Source of the DNA: Ralstonia sp. SET104
GTDB taxonomy: Bacteria; Pseudomonadota; Gammaproteobacteria; Burkholderiales; Burkholderiaceae
DNA: 41,714 nucleotides
Assembly: GCF_003851545.1 (NCBI RefSeq)
Contig: NZ_BHVX01000026.1
Span: 1-41,714, forward strand
Reading direction: 5' to 3'
In this document: positions 1 to 7,920 of the stretch, in pieces
Layout of the letters: every line of letters starts with the position of its first letter
Position numbering within the stretch: position 1 is the first letter of the stretch
The notes under the pieces: model-generated
What the model saw: only the letters and a program-made list of their open reading frames with translations
Database searches by the model: none
What the model was told of the DNA's origin: nothing
Made by a program: the position numbers and the translations under genes

Positions 1-338
1 TCGAGCACGTCACCACGGCCGCGCCGGTCGAGCCGCAGGCTCAGGCCGGCAGCAAGGCCGCTGTGCCGGTACAGGAGGCCGCAGCGAGCTTGAGCGCGCA
101 GCGCGTGGCTGAGCGCTTCCGCGCCGATGATGAGCCGGCGAAGGATTTACCGAAGACGGAAGCCCGCAAGGTGGATCTGGATGACGAGGCCGAGCACGCC
201 CAGGACCAAGAGGGAGGGGAGGGTGGCGAAGGCCAGGGCAATGCCCAACAAGAGCCCGCGATGGATGGGCAGGACCAGCAAGAACCTGCCAAGCAAGAGG
301 GGCTTGCGGATGACTACGCGGACGACTACGGCCTTTGA
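1..338 (+). CDS. 3' part of repeat-containing mobilisation-operon protein that spans the window ends
   Basis: This is the C-terminal part of the gene that begins at 40641. The first codon is split: positions 1-2 complete a GTC codon and the frame then reads EHVTTAAPVEPQAQAGSK up to TGA at 336-338. The same nucleotides (1-26) occur at 41689-41714, and collapsing them gives one unbroken 461-aa reading frame. Simply abutting the ends without collapsing them breaks the frame, which supports a circular molecule. This part holds the third copy of a 68-71-residue repeat (see 41313-41714), then an acidic, Gln/Gly/Glu-rich tail ending in repeated DDY motifs. I recognise no catalytic domain. It is last in the operon after the relaxase gene, so an accessory role in transfer is inferred from position only. 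Confidence 0.75.
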   Translation, partial: EHVTTAAPVEPQAQAGSKAAVPVQEAAASLSAQRVAERFRADDEPAKDLPKTEARKVDLDDEAEHAQDQEGGEGGEGQGNAQQEPAMDGQDQQEPAKQEGLADDYADDYGL

Positions 339-418
339 GGTGAAGTGATCGGCTTACGAGCGCAGCCCCACTAAAAGAAGCTCGAATTGTGCCGATGAAA
401 ACAGGTTAAGGATGGCGG

Positions 419-607
419 TCACTCGTCGTCAGTAGATGGCGACGGTTCTCGGGGCGGCTTGGCGCGCTGGATAAGCCGACGCAGCCATTCAATGCCGTGC
501 TCATCTACCTTGGCCCACTGGGCAGCAGTCAGCCGGATAGAACGCAGCTCAAGGCGTTCTTCAGGCGGGATTGGGGGTCTTCCCCGTGGTCGTTTGGTTG
601 GTTCCAT
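419..607 (-). CDS. Small basic DNA-binding-like protein (62 aa), possible autoregulator
   Basis: The protein starts MEPTKRPRGRPPIPPEERLE. The RPRGRPP stretch is an AT-hook-like minor-groove motif. It is followed by RSIRLTAAQWAKVDEHG, a pattern like the strand-helix start of ribbon-helix-helix proteins, and then a basic tail and an acidic end. The ATG at 607 was chosen because the protein-like composition starts there; an ATG further upstream at 640 would add an unconvincing Cys/Arg-rich leader. The gene diverges from the operon starting at 706, and two TGTGTAGCACA operator-like sites (628-676) lie between them. This suggests that it represses both its own gene and the trb operon. Family membership is inferred from motifs only. 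Confidence 0.55.
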   Translation of the reverse strand: MEPTKRPRGRPPIPPEERLELRSIRLTAAQWAKVDEHGIEWLRRLIQRAKPPREPSPSTDDE

Positions 608-627
608 AGAGCGCATTCTACAACTTC

Positions 628-676
628 TTTTGTGTAGCACAAAAATAGCTTGCGATTAGCTATTTTGTGTAGCACA
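628..676. promoter_or_regulatory. Two repeated palindromic operator-like sites
   Basis: The 14-mer TTTTGTGTAGCACA occurs exactly twice, at 628-641 and 663-676, 35 bp apart. Its core TGTG-TAG-CACA is an inverted repeat. In the first copy the arms extend to seven bases on each side (TTTTGTG-TAG-CACAAAA, 628-644). The pair lies in the divergent gap between the small DNA-binding-like gene (start 607) and the 706 operon, where promoters for both must lie. They are probably repressor sites; the repressor could be the 419-607 product. Confidence 0.6.
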
Positions 677-705
677 CTAAATGGAAGTCGCGGAGGAATG
701 ACGCC

Positions 706-1365
706 GTGCCGAAACTGACTATTTCCAGTGCGAAGAAAATCTCTATGAATCAATCGCTCACCCAGCCAGATCCGTTCGAGCGTCACCGCGCTTTCCGCGA
801 TGCTATGCATGGGCAGATCCCGCCCCAGCTCCTTGAGCTGGCTTTGACGGACGACTTTGAACCGACCCGACTCCTTGCTCTGCGATTCGCTGGCCAAGTG
901 GAATTCACGCCGGCACAAAAGGTGCGGGCAATGACAGACGATGCCGACAAGGTACGGGCTGCAGCAATTCAGTGCTTTGGCCACGAGCTGCCGCCCGAGG
1001 AGCACGCGAAAACGCTGTTCGATTCCAGCGAACTGGTCCGGCGCAATGCCGTCTGTGTCCGTCCCCTGACGGACCGCCAACGGATCGCCATGCTGGCCGA
1101 TCCGTCTTCCGCCGTGCGCGCCCAGGTTGTCAGCCTTGGGCACTTGACGCCGGCGCAACACGATGAGGCTTTGGTCGATCCTGATTGGTTGGTCCGGGCC
1201 CGTGCCGTTGAACTCGGCGGCCTCACCAAGTCCCAGCTCGATAGGGCCATGCTCGATGAGTCTCGCCAAGTGCGGGAAGCGGCGGAGGCGCAAGGCGGCA
1301 AGAAGACCATTCGCGGAAGTCTGCGCGACCTGCTCTACCGCGCCCGTAACGCGGGCTTGGCCTGA
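706..1365 (+). CDS. HEAT-like repeat protein (219 aa)
   Basis: Helical-repeat protein made of about 30-residue units with the recurring pattern L-T-(x)-AQ...A-(L/M)-x-D-x(4,5)-VR-x2-A, for example LTPAQHDEALVDPDWLVRAR followed by LTKSQLDRAMLDESRQVREA. At least five units cover residues 40-195. Such solenoids normally bind protein partners and have no catalysis of their own. The GTG at 706 is preferred because GGAGG (692-696) lies nine bases upstream; ATG at 745 is an alternative with a weaker site. It is the first gene of a rightward operon with 1377, 1614 and trbJKL, and its TGA overlaps the next reading region. Its role in transfer is unknown. Confidence 0.7.
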   Translation: MPKLTISSAKKISMNQSLTQPDPFERHRAFRDAMHGQIPPQLLELALTDDFEPTRLLALRFAGQVEFTPAQKVRAMTDDADKVRAAAIQCFGHELPPEEHAKTLFDSSELVRRNAVCVRPLTDRQRIAMLADPSSAVRAQVVSLGHLTPAQHDEALVDPDWLVRARAVELGGLTKSQLDRAMLDESRQVREAAEAQGGKKTIRGSLRDLLYRARNAGLA

Positions 1366-1376
1366 TGGAGATCGCC

Positions 1377-1601
1377 ATGGACACTCAGCTTTTGATCGCG
1401 CCTGCCGATGCATCAACAAGCCAGTACGCACTGCCAGAGGCAGACCGTCTGGCGATCCTTGCGCAAGCCCCTGCCCGTCACCCGCAACCGTCAGAAGTGA
1501 CGACTGCCGAAATCGAGCGTCAACGACGCGAGTTCATTTCAATGCATGGATGCGCGTTTGGCACCGTGCCCGCTGTGAATCCCAACGCTAAGCGCGACTG
1601 A
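1377..1601 (+). CDS. Small hypothetical protein (74 aa)
   Basis: This ORF sits between the HEAT-like gene and the LPD7 gene with tight spacing on both sides. The ATG at 1377 has GGAG at 1367-1370 seven bases upstream; an in-frame ATG at 1365, overlapping the previous stop, is also possible. The product is soluble and has a Pro/Ala/Gln-rich N-terminal half, a charged helix (EIERQRREF) and a C-terminal MHGCAFGTVPAVNPNAKRD. I recognise no family. Conserved operon position and a good ribosome site are the reasons to call it a gene. Confidence 0.55.
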   Translation: MDTQLLIAPADASTSQYALPEADRLAILAQAPARHPQPSEVTTAEIERQRREFISMHGCAFGTVPAVNPNAKRD

Positions 1602-1613
1602 AAGGTGACCCGA

Positions 1614-2105
1614 ATGGAAGCCCGAGCAATCTTGCGAGACGACATGCCTGGAGGCCGATTTGTGGTCGAGCTGCCTGGTGGAGTGGTCGTCCAATCACCG
1701 ACAGCCGATGGCCTGATGAAACAGTTGGCCAGCCTGGGAGCTGCGCACGTGCCTGCTGTGTACAAATCCAAGCGCGCACGAGAGCTGGCTCCTGTGCGGC
1801 ACAGGGACAGCAACGGGAGGCACCTGTTCACCGACCGGGGCACCATTACGTTTGACCGCGACATTGTTTCTGACGGTGAAATCCTGGCAGCACTCAACTA
1901 CGCAGCCGACAAATATGGCCAACCTCTGTCGTTGACGGGAGAGTGCAAGGTATTCACGGCAAGGATGGCTCGGGTAGCGACGATGCACGACATTGAGATC
2001 GAAAATCCAGAGCTGCAGGATCTGATCGCAGGCATCAAGGCGCAACGCTCAGCCGGAAAAGTCTTGGCGTTTCCTAGGTTGCGACCGTGTTCAAGACTCC
2101 CATAG
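1614..2105 (+). CDS. Stand-alone LPD7-type domain protein (163 aa)
   Basis: Residues about 65-140 carry a strand (RGTITFDRDIVSDGE), a helix (ILAALNYAADKYG), a strand (QPLSLTGECK) and a second helix with 'IEIENPELQ'. This is the order of the large polyvalent protein-associated domain 7 found at the C terminus of many relaxases. The relaxase on this plasmid has the same layout near residues 705-790 (RVLDPHSDEAIIAGLSLAQQ, then LTLSG), so the two are probably homologous domains. The ATG at 1614 follows AAAGGTGA by six bases. The gene overlaps the region upstream of trbJ and belongs to the 706-4761 operon. It may act with the relaxosome; this is an inference from domain sharing. Confidence 0.65.
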   Translation: MEARAILRDDMPGGRFVVELPGGVVVQSPTADGLMKQLASLGAAHVPAVYKSKRARELAPVRHRDSNGRHLFTDRGTITFDRDIVSDGEILAALNYAADKYGQPLSLTGECKVFTARMARVATMHDIEIENPELQDLIAGIKAQRSAGKVLAFPRLRPCSRLP

Positions 2106-2140
2106 CCAGCCCACCGATTCAACAACAAGTGAGGAATACG

Positions 2141-2896
2141 ATGAAACTCAAGACGCGCATCACAGGCTTCATCACTGCCGCCATCTTTGCCACGCCGGTC
2201 TTGGCCGGCAGCGTTGCGGGGACTGGCGGTTCGACCGAGGTTACGCAACTTATCAACATGGTGCAGCTCGTCCAAAGCTACGAGCAGCAAGTGCAGGCTT
2301 ACGTGCGCCAGGGCGTCCAGGTCGAAGCCGAGCTGAGAAACCTGATCTCCAATCCGACCTCGCTGATGGGTGAGGACGTTGGGAACATGATCAACACCAT
2401 CGGGAAGATCTACAACGGCGGGCAGTCCATTGGCTACAACCTCGCGCAGATCGACCGGAATTTTTCGCGGACGTTCAAGAGTCCCCAGGCCGACAATTTC
2501 GCCAAGATGTTCACCTCCTGGCATCAGACCAACACGGACACGCTCCAGTCTGCGCTCCGCGCCATTGGCACGCAGCGCGACCAATACGCATCCAGCCAGG
2601 CGGCCCTGACCGACCTCTACAACCGCAGCCAATCCACCAACGGCAATCTCGACGCCCTGCAAACGCTCTCACAGATCAACATCCGCCAGATCCAGGAGTT
2701 GCAGTCTTTGAAAGAGCTGATGGCGACGCAAGCGACGGCCGCGACGACCTACATGGCGGCACGGTCGGCGAGGGATCAAGCCAACGACAAGGCCAACGAT
2801 GATCTTCAAAACCTCTTGTCCAACAAGATTCCGCAGTGGCAGAACAGCGCGCCGCAGCAATTCAACAAGTTCAATTTCTACAAGAGTTACAACTGA
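2141..2896 (+). CDS. trbJ: TrbJ/VirB5-like conjugal transfer protein
   Basis: Periplasmic or pilus-associated type IV secretion component of the P-type (IncP Trb) class, 251 aa. An N-terminal signal peptide (MKLKTRITGFITAAIFATPV, cleavage near ALA/LAG) is followed by TEVTQLINMVQLVQSYEQQV, a typical TrbJ opening. Long amphipathic helices follow, with many Gln and Asn, ending in FNKFNFYKSYN. The ATG at 2141 has GAGG seven bases upstream. Next come a lipoprotein gene and a TrbL-like gene, the IncP order trbJ-trbK-trbL. VirB5-class proteins sit at the pilus tip and help contact the recipient. No other Trb assembly genes occur in the window. Confidence 0.88.
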   Translation: MKLKTRITGFITAAIFATPVLAGSVAGTGGSTEVTQLINMVQLVQSYEQQVQAYVRQGVQVEAELRNLISNPTSLMGEDVGNMINTIGKIYNGGQSIGYNLAQIDRNFSRTFKSPQADNFAKMFTSWHQTNTDTLQSALRAIGTQRDQYASSQAALTDLYNRSQSTNGNLDALQTLSQINIRQIQELQSLKELMATQATAATTYMAARSARDQANDKANDDLQNLLSNKIPQWQNSAPQQFNKFNFYKSYN

Positions 2897-2911
2897 TCGA
2901 AGGGCGCAAAC

Positions 2912-3205
2912 ATGAAGAAAATCGTCGGAATTTTTGCAGCACTCATTGCGGCACTCATCCTTGCTGCATGCGGCAACGGCAAATCGATTGAAGGGACCTA
3001 TATCAGCAATATGACCGGGGACAAATACACCTTTGGCCGTGACGGCACGTTTGTGCATGCGAACGCCAGCCACACCTTCCCCAGCCAAAAATACGCCATC
3101 GAAGGCGACGACATCCTGATCGACGGCTCGCACATCGGCAATCTCAAGATCCTGTCCAACGGAAATATCTCGTCTGCTGCAGGTCTTCTGGAGAAACAGC
3201 GATGA
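2912..3205 (+). CDS. trbK: Small lipoprotein in the trbK position (possible entry exclusion)
   Basis: 97-aa predicted lipoprotein. The signal peptide has a lipobox ending LAAC with Cys20 as the lipidated residue. The mature part is short and beta-rich (GTYISNMTGDKYTFGRDGTF), unlike the typical sequence of RP4 TrbK. Its place between trbJ and trbL is the IncP trbK position, and TrbK is the entry-exclusion lipoprotein there; VirB7-like or unrelated surface roles are alternatives. It starts 16 bp after trbJ, and its stop overlaps the trbL start by four bases, so translation is probably coupled. Confidence 0.6.
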   Translation: MKKIVGIFAALIAALILAACGNGKSIEGTYISNMTGDKYTFGRDGTFVHANASHTFPSQKYAIEGDDILIDGSHIGNLKILSNGNISSAAGLLEKQR

Positions 3206-4761
3206 AAATCAATCGTTGCCTCTTAGCCGGCGCACTGCTCCTGCTTTCAGGGGCTGCGCTGGCTCAGACTCCACCGGACATGGCAAGCGTCCAGGAAATT
3301 GTCACGAACGCCCTGAAAGCGTCGGCCGTCAATCTGATTGAGCCCAAAGTAATGGGATGGCTTGGGGCGCTTGTGACACTCCAATTCGTCATCAGCAACA
3401 TCCGAATGCTTTTGCAGGGCGCCGATCTGGACAAGGCGTTGGGAAAACTTGTCATAGCCGTTTCCTGGGCGGGCGTGTACCTCACTGCGGTAAGGTATGG
3501 CCCCGGGTTCATCGACAGCGTTGGCAGCGATCTATTGAGTCATTTTTTGTCGGACGTGCCAAGCGCGACTGCCGTGATCACCGCAGTTGTGCCAGTGGCC
3601 ACGACCCTACTTGCCGCCGCTGGCACTGTGAGCGCAGTCAACAATGCGCTTGCCAGCATTCTAGTCGGGGCGTTTTGGGTTGTAGCCGGTGGTGGCGTTT
3701 ATCTGGCCTTCAAAGTCTTCATGTTTTACCTGGAGCTTGGGATGATCGTTTTGCTTTCCCCGATGAGCTTCGCGTTGTTAGGGCTTGATAGCTTCAAGGA
3801 GCAAGGATATGCGCCGTTCAAATCGCTCGTTTCGCTTGTCTATCGAGGGGTGCTGTTCGGCTGCATCTTCGGTGCATTCCAACAAGTCACAAACGCCATG
3901 GCGAGCGCGTTTAATGCAATCAATTGGATGGACATTACAAGCGTTGGTACCAACGCCTCGACAGCAATAAAGTGTCTGTTCGCCTATCCAGTCCTCCTGT
4001 TCTTGGCGTTCAAATCCGACTCGATTGCCGCAACTTTGGCTGGTGGATCGTCGTCGCTCGGCACTGGAGACGTTGGGCAGGCAATCGCGGCCGGCGCGGC
4101 TGCGGGTGCTGCGGCCGGCGCGGCCGGATCGGCTACCACTGATGCGGCGGGCAAGGCTCCTAAGTCCATGGCGAACTTCATGGACAAGATGGCAGCGAAG
4201 ATGGGCGGGGGCTCGATCTCGAATGCTTCCGCTATGGGCAGTGGTGGTGGTGACCCGCCTACATTTAACGCGCCCAAGCCGGCCTTGTCTGCCGGCGCCC
4301 CTGCCGGAGGTAGTGCGTCGGCACCGCAGCCACCCAGCAGGCCGCAAAGCGGGGCCGCTTCGAGTCCATCCAGCAGCAACGTCGCCTCTGGGCGATACGG
4401 GGCTGATTTGTCAGGTGCAGAAAGCGGCCTGAACGATGCTCCAAACGCGCAGAGTGCGGAAAAAGGTGCCGCAACGGAGGGGACAAGCAGCTCCACCGCC
4501 GCGACTGCTGGCCAGGCGCCGGCCAGCGCGCAGGGCATGGAGGGTGCTGCAACCATTGGTGGCGCTCAAGATGCTGGCAACACCGGGTCTGAGTCACGGA
4601 GGTTGGTAGAGGTCCTAGACAAGCTGGCGAGCAACATCGGCCAGCCGCCCCAGCCGCCGAAGAAGCCGACGCTGGGCGAGCGCCTGGGCGAAGCCAACCG
4701 CCATCTGCAACAAGAGCAGGCTGAGACGCGCATCGCGATGAGTGCGCATGCCCACGACTGA
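3202..4761 (+). CDS. trbL: TrbL/VirB6-like inner-membrane conjugation protein
   Basis: 519-aa polytopic membrane protein. A signal-like segment (1-22, ending ALAQ) is followed by several hydrophobic helices between about residues 45 and 290, including the characteristic 'YLELGMIVLLSPMSFALLGL' block. A long Ala/Gly/Ser-rich hydrophilic C-terminal tail (about 290-519) is typical of TrbL. The family forms part of the inner-membrane translocation channel. It is the last gene of the operon and is followed by a clear terminator at 4782-4812. It overlaps the lipoprotein gene by four bases. Its usual partners (TrbB, C, D, E, F, G, H, I) are absent. Confidence 0.88.
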   Translation: MKINRCLLAGALLLLSGAALAQTPPDMASVQEIVTNALKASAVNLIEPKVMGWLGALVTLQFVISNIRMLLQGADLDKALGKLVIAVSWAGVYLTAVRYGPGFIDSVGSDLLSHFLSDVPSATAVITAVVPVATTLLAAAGTVSAVNNALASILVGAFWVVAGGGVYLAFKVFMFYLELGMIVLLSPMSFALLGLDSFKEQGYAPFKSLVSLVYRGVLFGCIFGAFQQVTNAMASAFNAINWMDITSVGTNASTAIKCLFAYPVLLFLAFKSDSIAATLAGGSSSLGTGDVGQAIAAGAAAGAAAGAAGSATTDAAGKAPKSMANFMDKMAAKMGGGSISNASAMGSGGGDPPTFNAPKPALSAGAPAGGSASAPQPPSRPQSGAASSPSSSNVASGRYGADLSGAESGLNDAPNAQSAEKGAATEGTSSSTAATAGQAPASAQGMEGAATIGGAQDAGNTGSESRRLVEVLDKLASNIGQPPQPPKKPTLGERLGEANRHLQQEQAETRIAMSAHAHD

Positions 4762-4781
4762 GACCCAAGCGTTGAACATGG

Positions 4782-4812
4782 AGCCCGGCCACGCGCCGGG
4801 CTTCTTTTTATT
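4782..4812 (+). terminator. Rho-independent terminator after trbL
   Basis: An 8-bp perfect stem (AGCCCGGC 4782-4789 with GCCGGGCT 4795-4802) and a five-base loop are followed by TTCTTTTTA. It ends the trb operon 16 bp before the transposon left end. Confidence 0.85.
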
Positions 4813-4823
4813 TGGGACTGCAA

Positions 4824-4828
4824 AAGAA
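4824..4828. repeat. Target-site duplication, left copy (AAGAA)
   Basis: AAGAA directly abuts the GGGG terminus at 4829 and is repeated directly after the other terminus at 27933-27937. Confidence 0.88.
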
Positions 4829-4865
4829 GGGGTAATCGTACTTTTCCTGCAAAATCTGGCGGTTT
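4829..4865 (+). repeat. Transposon left terminal inverted repeat (IRL)
   Basis: Begins GGGGTAATCGTACTTTTCCT and ends with the inner block TGCAAAATCTGGCGGTTT. Its reverse complement matches 27896-27932 at 33 of 37 positions; the 18 inner bases are identical. A GGGG start is typical of the Tn3 family. Confidence 0.92.
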
Positions 4866-4992
4866 CCAAGCAAAGCCTTTGTTTATAAGGCTCCTCGCCC
4901 CCTGTAGACAACTGTCTGCTGCCCTCAGGTGACTTCAGGAGTACGATGTGCGCCCGCGATTTCGGATCGCGTCACCTGGATAGGGGTGGAAA

Positions 4993-7920
4993 ATGCCGGG
5001 CTTGGAATTTCGCTATGTGGGAAAGGACTCCCTGCCCACTCGCCTGTCAGAGTTCGATGTCGACCATTATTTCGCGCTGACCGACAGCGACGTTGCGGCG
5101 ATCAACCAGAAATTCCGGCGTGATGGGCGAGCCGGCGCGGCCATCCAATTGGTCTTCCTTCGCGCCAGCGGTCACACCCTCGATCAACTCAATACCCTTC
5201 CCCGGCAGTTGCTGCGCTACATCGGCGCAAGGCTAGGCACGCCGACGCCAACCATCGCTTCGCTGCGCACGATTTATCAGCGCTACAAGACCCTCTATGA
5301 GCATCAGGTTTGGGCTTGCGACTATCTTGGCCTGAGTCGGCTTGATGGAGACCAGTGGACTGGGCTGGAAGCCTGGATGCGCCAGGACGCCACCGAATCG
5401 CTGACGATCGATGATCTGCTCCAGCACGCCCACTTCTGGCTGTACGAGCGAAGGATTCTGATTCCTTCCACGCGCGCACTGCACGATCTGGCGCGTTCCA
5501 TTTGGGCTGGCATCGAGCGCGAATTGCTGGCCATGATTGAAGCGATTGTCCCGTTGGACCAGCTAGCGCGTGCCGAAACCGCAGTGTTTGCCCAGCACGC
5601 GGCATCGGGCACGACCGCGCTGGAATGGCTCAAAACCCCACCGGCTCGGCACAGCCCGTCGACGATGGGCGAGACGCTGGCCAAGATCCGCTTCCTCAAG
5701 GATCTTGGTGCCCATACTTGGGCGTTCGATGCCGTCCCCATTGAGAAGCAACGCGCGTACGGCCAGCGCATCCAGGCCCGCCGCCCCGCCAAGGTTCGCG
5801 AGCTGAAGACCTCCACCCGCACGATCGAATTGGTGTTCTTCCTGCGCGTGACCTTGCTGGAGCTGACGGACGCGATGGCCTACCAATCTGGGCGGCGCGT
5901 TTCTGACTTGGTCCGGCGGGCTTACAACAAGACCACGGCGAAACAGGTTCGCTCAGCGATCGAATACCGGCAGCAACTGGTCGAAATTAAAGCGCTGGTT
6001 GTCGACAGCCGCCGCTCGGCGGAAGACCGGCTGGCCGACATCGGCAAATTGCTGGAGGGCTTCTCGACCAAGCCCTCGGCAAGCCACGCCGCCAGCGTGC
6101 GAGAAACGCTCACGGAAGACCCACACCGTATCCGCAATCTCCTGACTGCCCTACGGGGATTGGAATTCGCCAGCAACGGTACGGATCCGGCGATGCGGCA
6201 ACTTGAGCTCATCGGCAGCCTGCACGACCGAGGCGCAACGGAGCTACCGACTGATTGCGATGTGCCAGTGAGCGCCAGTTGGCGTGACCTGGTCAATAGC
6301 GAAGATCGCGAGCGCGCGTTGCGCGCCCTGGAAGCGAGCGCGATGATGGGCTTGCGCAGAGGACTGCGCCGCGGCACGGTGTGGATCAATCACAGCCTGT
6401 CGTTTCGGGAACGCGACCAGTTGTTGATCCCGCCGGCGCAGTGGGACGCCGAACGTGACCGTTACCTGTCCTCGCTCGGCTTGCCGAACCAGGCGGACAC
6501 CTACCTCAATCGTCTGACGGATCATCTGAAGGCCAGTCTTGCTGCACTGGACGAGGCTCGCGAAGCCGGCCACTTCACGATCGATGCGAACGGCGTGTTG
6601 CATCAGTCGCCGCTCGAAGCGGCTGACACCGACAGCATCCCCACGCGTACTCGGGACCTGCTCTTCAAGGTTATCGGCAACGCGCAGTTTGCCGACATGA
6701 TGCTGGAGATGGATGCGCGCGGCAATTTCAGCGAAGTGCTGCTGGCCCGCAAAGCGAGGGACGCGCACGAGTTGATCGCGCTCTACGCCGCGCTGATCGC
6801 CCATGGCACCGAACTCGATGCCAAGGGTGTTGCGGCCATGATTCCGCAACTGGATGCCGCGCACGTCTCAACCGCGATGCGTGCGCTCGAAATGCCCGGG
6901 CGGCTGCGCCGCGCGAATGAACGGGTGGTGGAATTCCAGCGCACGCACCCGATCACCGAACTGTGGGGGACGGGCCAACTGGCATCGAGCGACTCGATGA
7001 GCCTGGATGCCTCCCCGCATCTGTTCTATGCCCGTGCCGATCCGCGTCGCCGCACCCACGCTGTCGGGATCTATACGCACGTGCTGGACCAGCACGGGAT
7101 CGTCTACAGCCAGCCGATGGTGCTCAACGAGCGCCAGACTGGCGTCGCGATCGAAGGCGTTATGCGCCATAACGAGACCCGCACAGATGGCGGGTTGCTC
7201 CGCCTTGCCGTGGATACTCATGGATACACGAACGTGGGGATGGCGGTGTCCAAATTGAGCGGCTTTGACCTCTGCCCATGGCTGCGCAACTTGTCGGAGC
7301 GCAAGCTCTACTTGCCGCGCGGCCTGCACGTGCCCGACGGACTGGCGAGCGCTGTCTCGCATGACATCTCGCTCAAGGCGATCCGCGAAGGCTGGGATGG
7401 CTTGCTGCGCCTGGTGGCATCCATTCACTCTGGGCGCGTGAGCGCAATCGTGGCATTGCAGCGCTTCGGCAGTGCCGCGCAAGGCGACCCGATCCACCGC
7501 GCAGCCGATCACCTGGGCAAGCTGCTGCGCACGCTGTTTCTGTGCGATTTCTTCAGCAACACCGAGTTTCGCCGGGAATTGCGCACGCTGCTCAACCGGG
7601 GCGAATCGGTACACCAACTCCAGCGGGCCATCTACTCCAGCAGGATGCAGCACGATCGTGGGCGGCGTCAGGACGAGATGATGGCGATTTCCGGGTCGCT
7701 GACGCTGCTGACGAACCTGGTGATTGGCTGGAACACCCAGCGCATGCAAATCACGGTCGATGCCTGGCGCAGCAAGGGACAGCGGATCAACGATGACTGG
7801 TTGCGTCGCATGGGGCCGGCGCACTTCGCGCACGTGAATTTTCGGGGCATCTTGAGCTTTCCGATACACCTGTACCAGGACGCGCTACTTGAGGTGCCGC
7901 AGCGCCGCGCGGCATCATGA
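4993..7920 (+). CDS. tnpA: Tn3-family transposase TnpA
   Basis: 975-aa DDE transposase, a usual length for the family. The N-terminal two thirds bind the inverted repeats. The catalytic part holds Asp667 (in ASSDS), Asp741 (in AVDTHGYT) and Glu871 (in NRGESVHQL), with the expected spacings of about 75 and 130 residues. The family block GFDLCPWLRNL and the closing 'WNT' motif are present. The ATG at 4993 follows a GGGGTGG stretch. No frameshift or internal stop is seen, so it should be active. The stop overlaps the next small gene by four bases. It lies 127 bp inside IRL and reads away from the left end. Confidence 0.95.
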   Translation: MPGLEFRYVGKDSLPTRLSEFDVDHYFALTDSDVAAINQKFRRDGRAGAAIQLVFLRASGHTLDQLNTLPRQLLRYIGARLGTPTPTIASLRTIYQRYKTLYEHQVWACDYLGLSRLDGDQWTGLEAWMRQDATESLTIDDLLQHAHFWLYERRILIPSTRALHDLARSIWAGIERELLAMIEAIVPLDQLARAETAVFAQHAASGTTALEWLKTPPARHSPSTMGETLAKIRFLKDLGAHTWAFDAVPIEKQRAYGQRIQARRPAKVRELKTSTRTIELVFFLRVTLLELTDAMAYQSGRRVSDLVRRAYNKTTAKQVRSAIEYRQQLVEIKALVVDSRRSAEDRLADIGKLLEGFSTKPSASHAASVRETLTEDPHRIRNLLTALRGLEFASNGTDPAMRQLELIGSLHDRGATELPTDCDVPVSASWRDLVNSEDRERALRALEASAMMGLRRGLRRGTVWINHSLSFRERDQLLIPPAQWDAERDRYLSSLGLPNQADTYLNRLTDHLKASLAALDEAREAGHFTIDANGVLHQSPLEAADTDSIPTRTRDLLFKVIGNAQFADMMLEMDARGNFSEVLLARKARDAHELIALYAALIAHGTELDAKGVAAMIPQLDAAHVSTAMRALEMPGRLRRANERVVEFQRTHPITELWGTGQLASSDSMSLDASPHLFYARADPRRRTHAVGIYTHVLDQHGIVYSQPMVLNERQTGVAIEGVMRHNETRTDGGLLRLAVDTHGYTNVGMAVSKLSGFDLCPWLRNLSERKLYLPRGLHVPDGLASAVSHDISLKAIREGWDGLLRLVASIHSGRVSAIVALQRFGSAAQGDPIHRAADHLGKLLRTLFLCDFFSNTEFRRELRTLLNRGESVHQLQRAIYSSRMQHDRGRRQDEMMAISGSLTLLTNLVIGWNTQRMQITVDAWRSKGQRINDDWLRRMGPAHFAHVNFRGILSFPIHLYQDALLEVPQRRAAS

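Noticed and set aside
529-1431. 300-codon minus-strand ORF opposite the HEAT-like gene
   Set aside because: Shadow; the plus-strand product has regular helical repeats and a good ribosome site.
6868-7869. 333-codon minus-strand ORF opposite tnpA
   Set aside because: Antisense shadow of the catalytic part of TnpA; composition rich in His/Arg/Gln without motifs.
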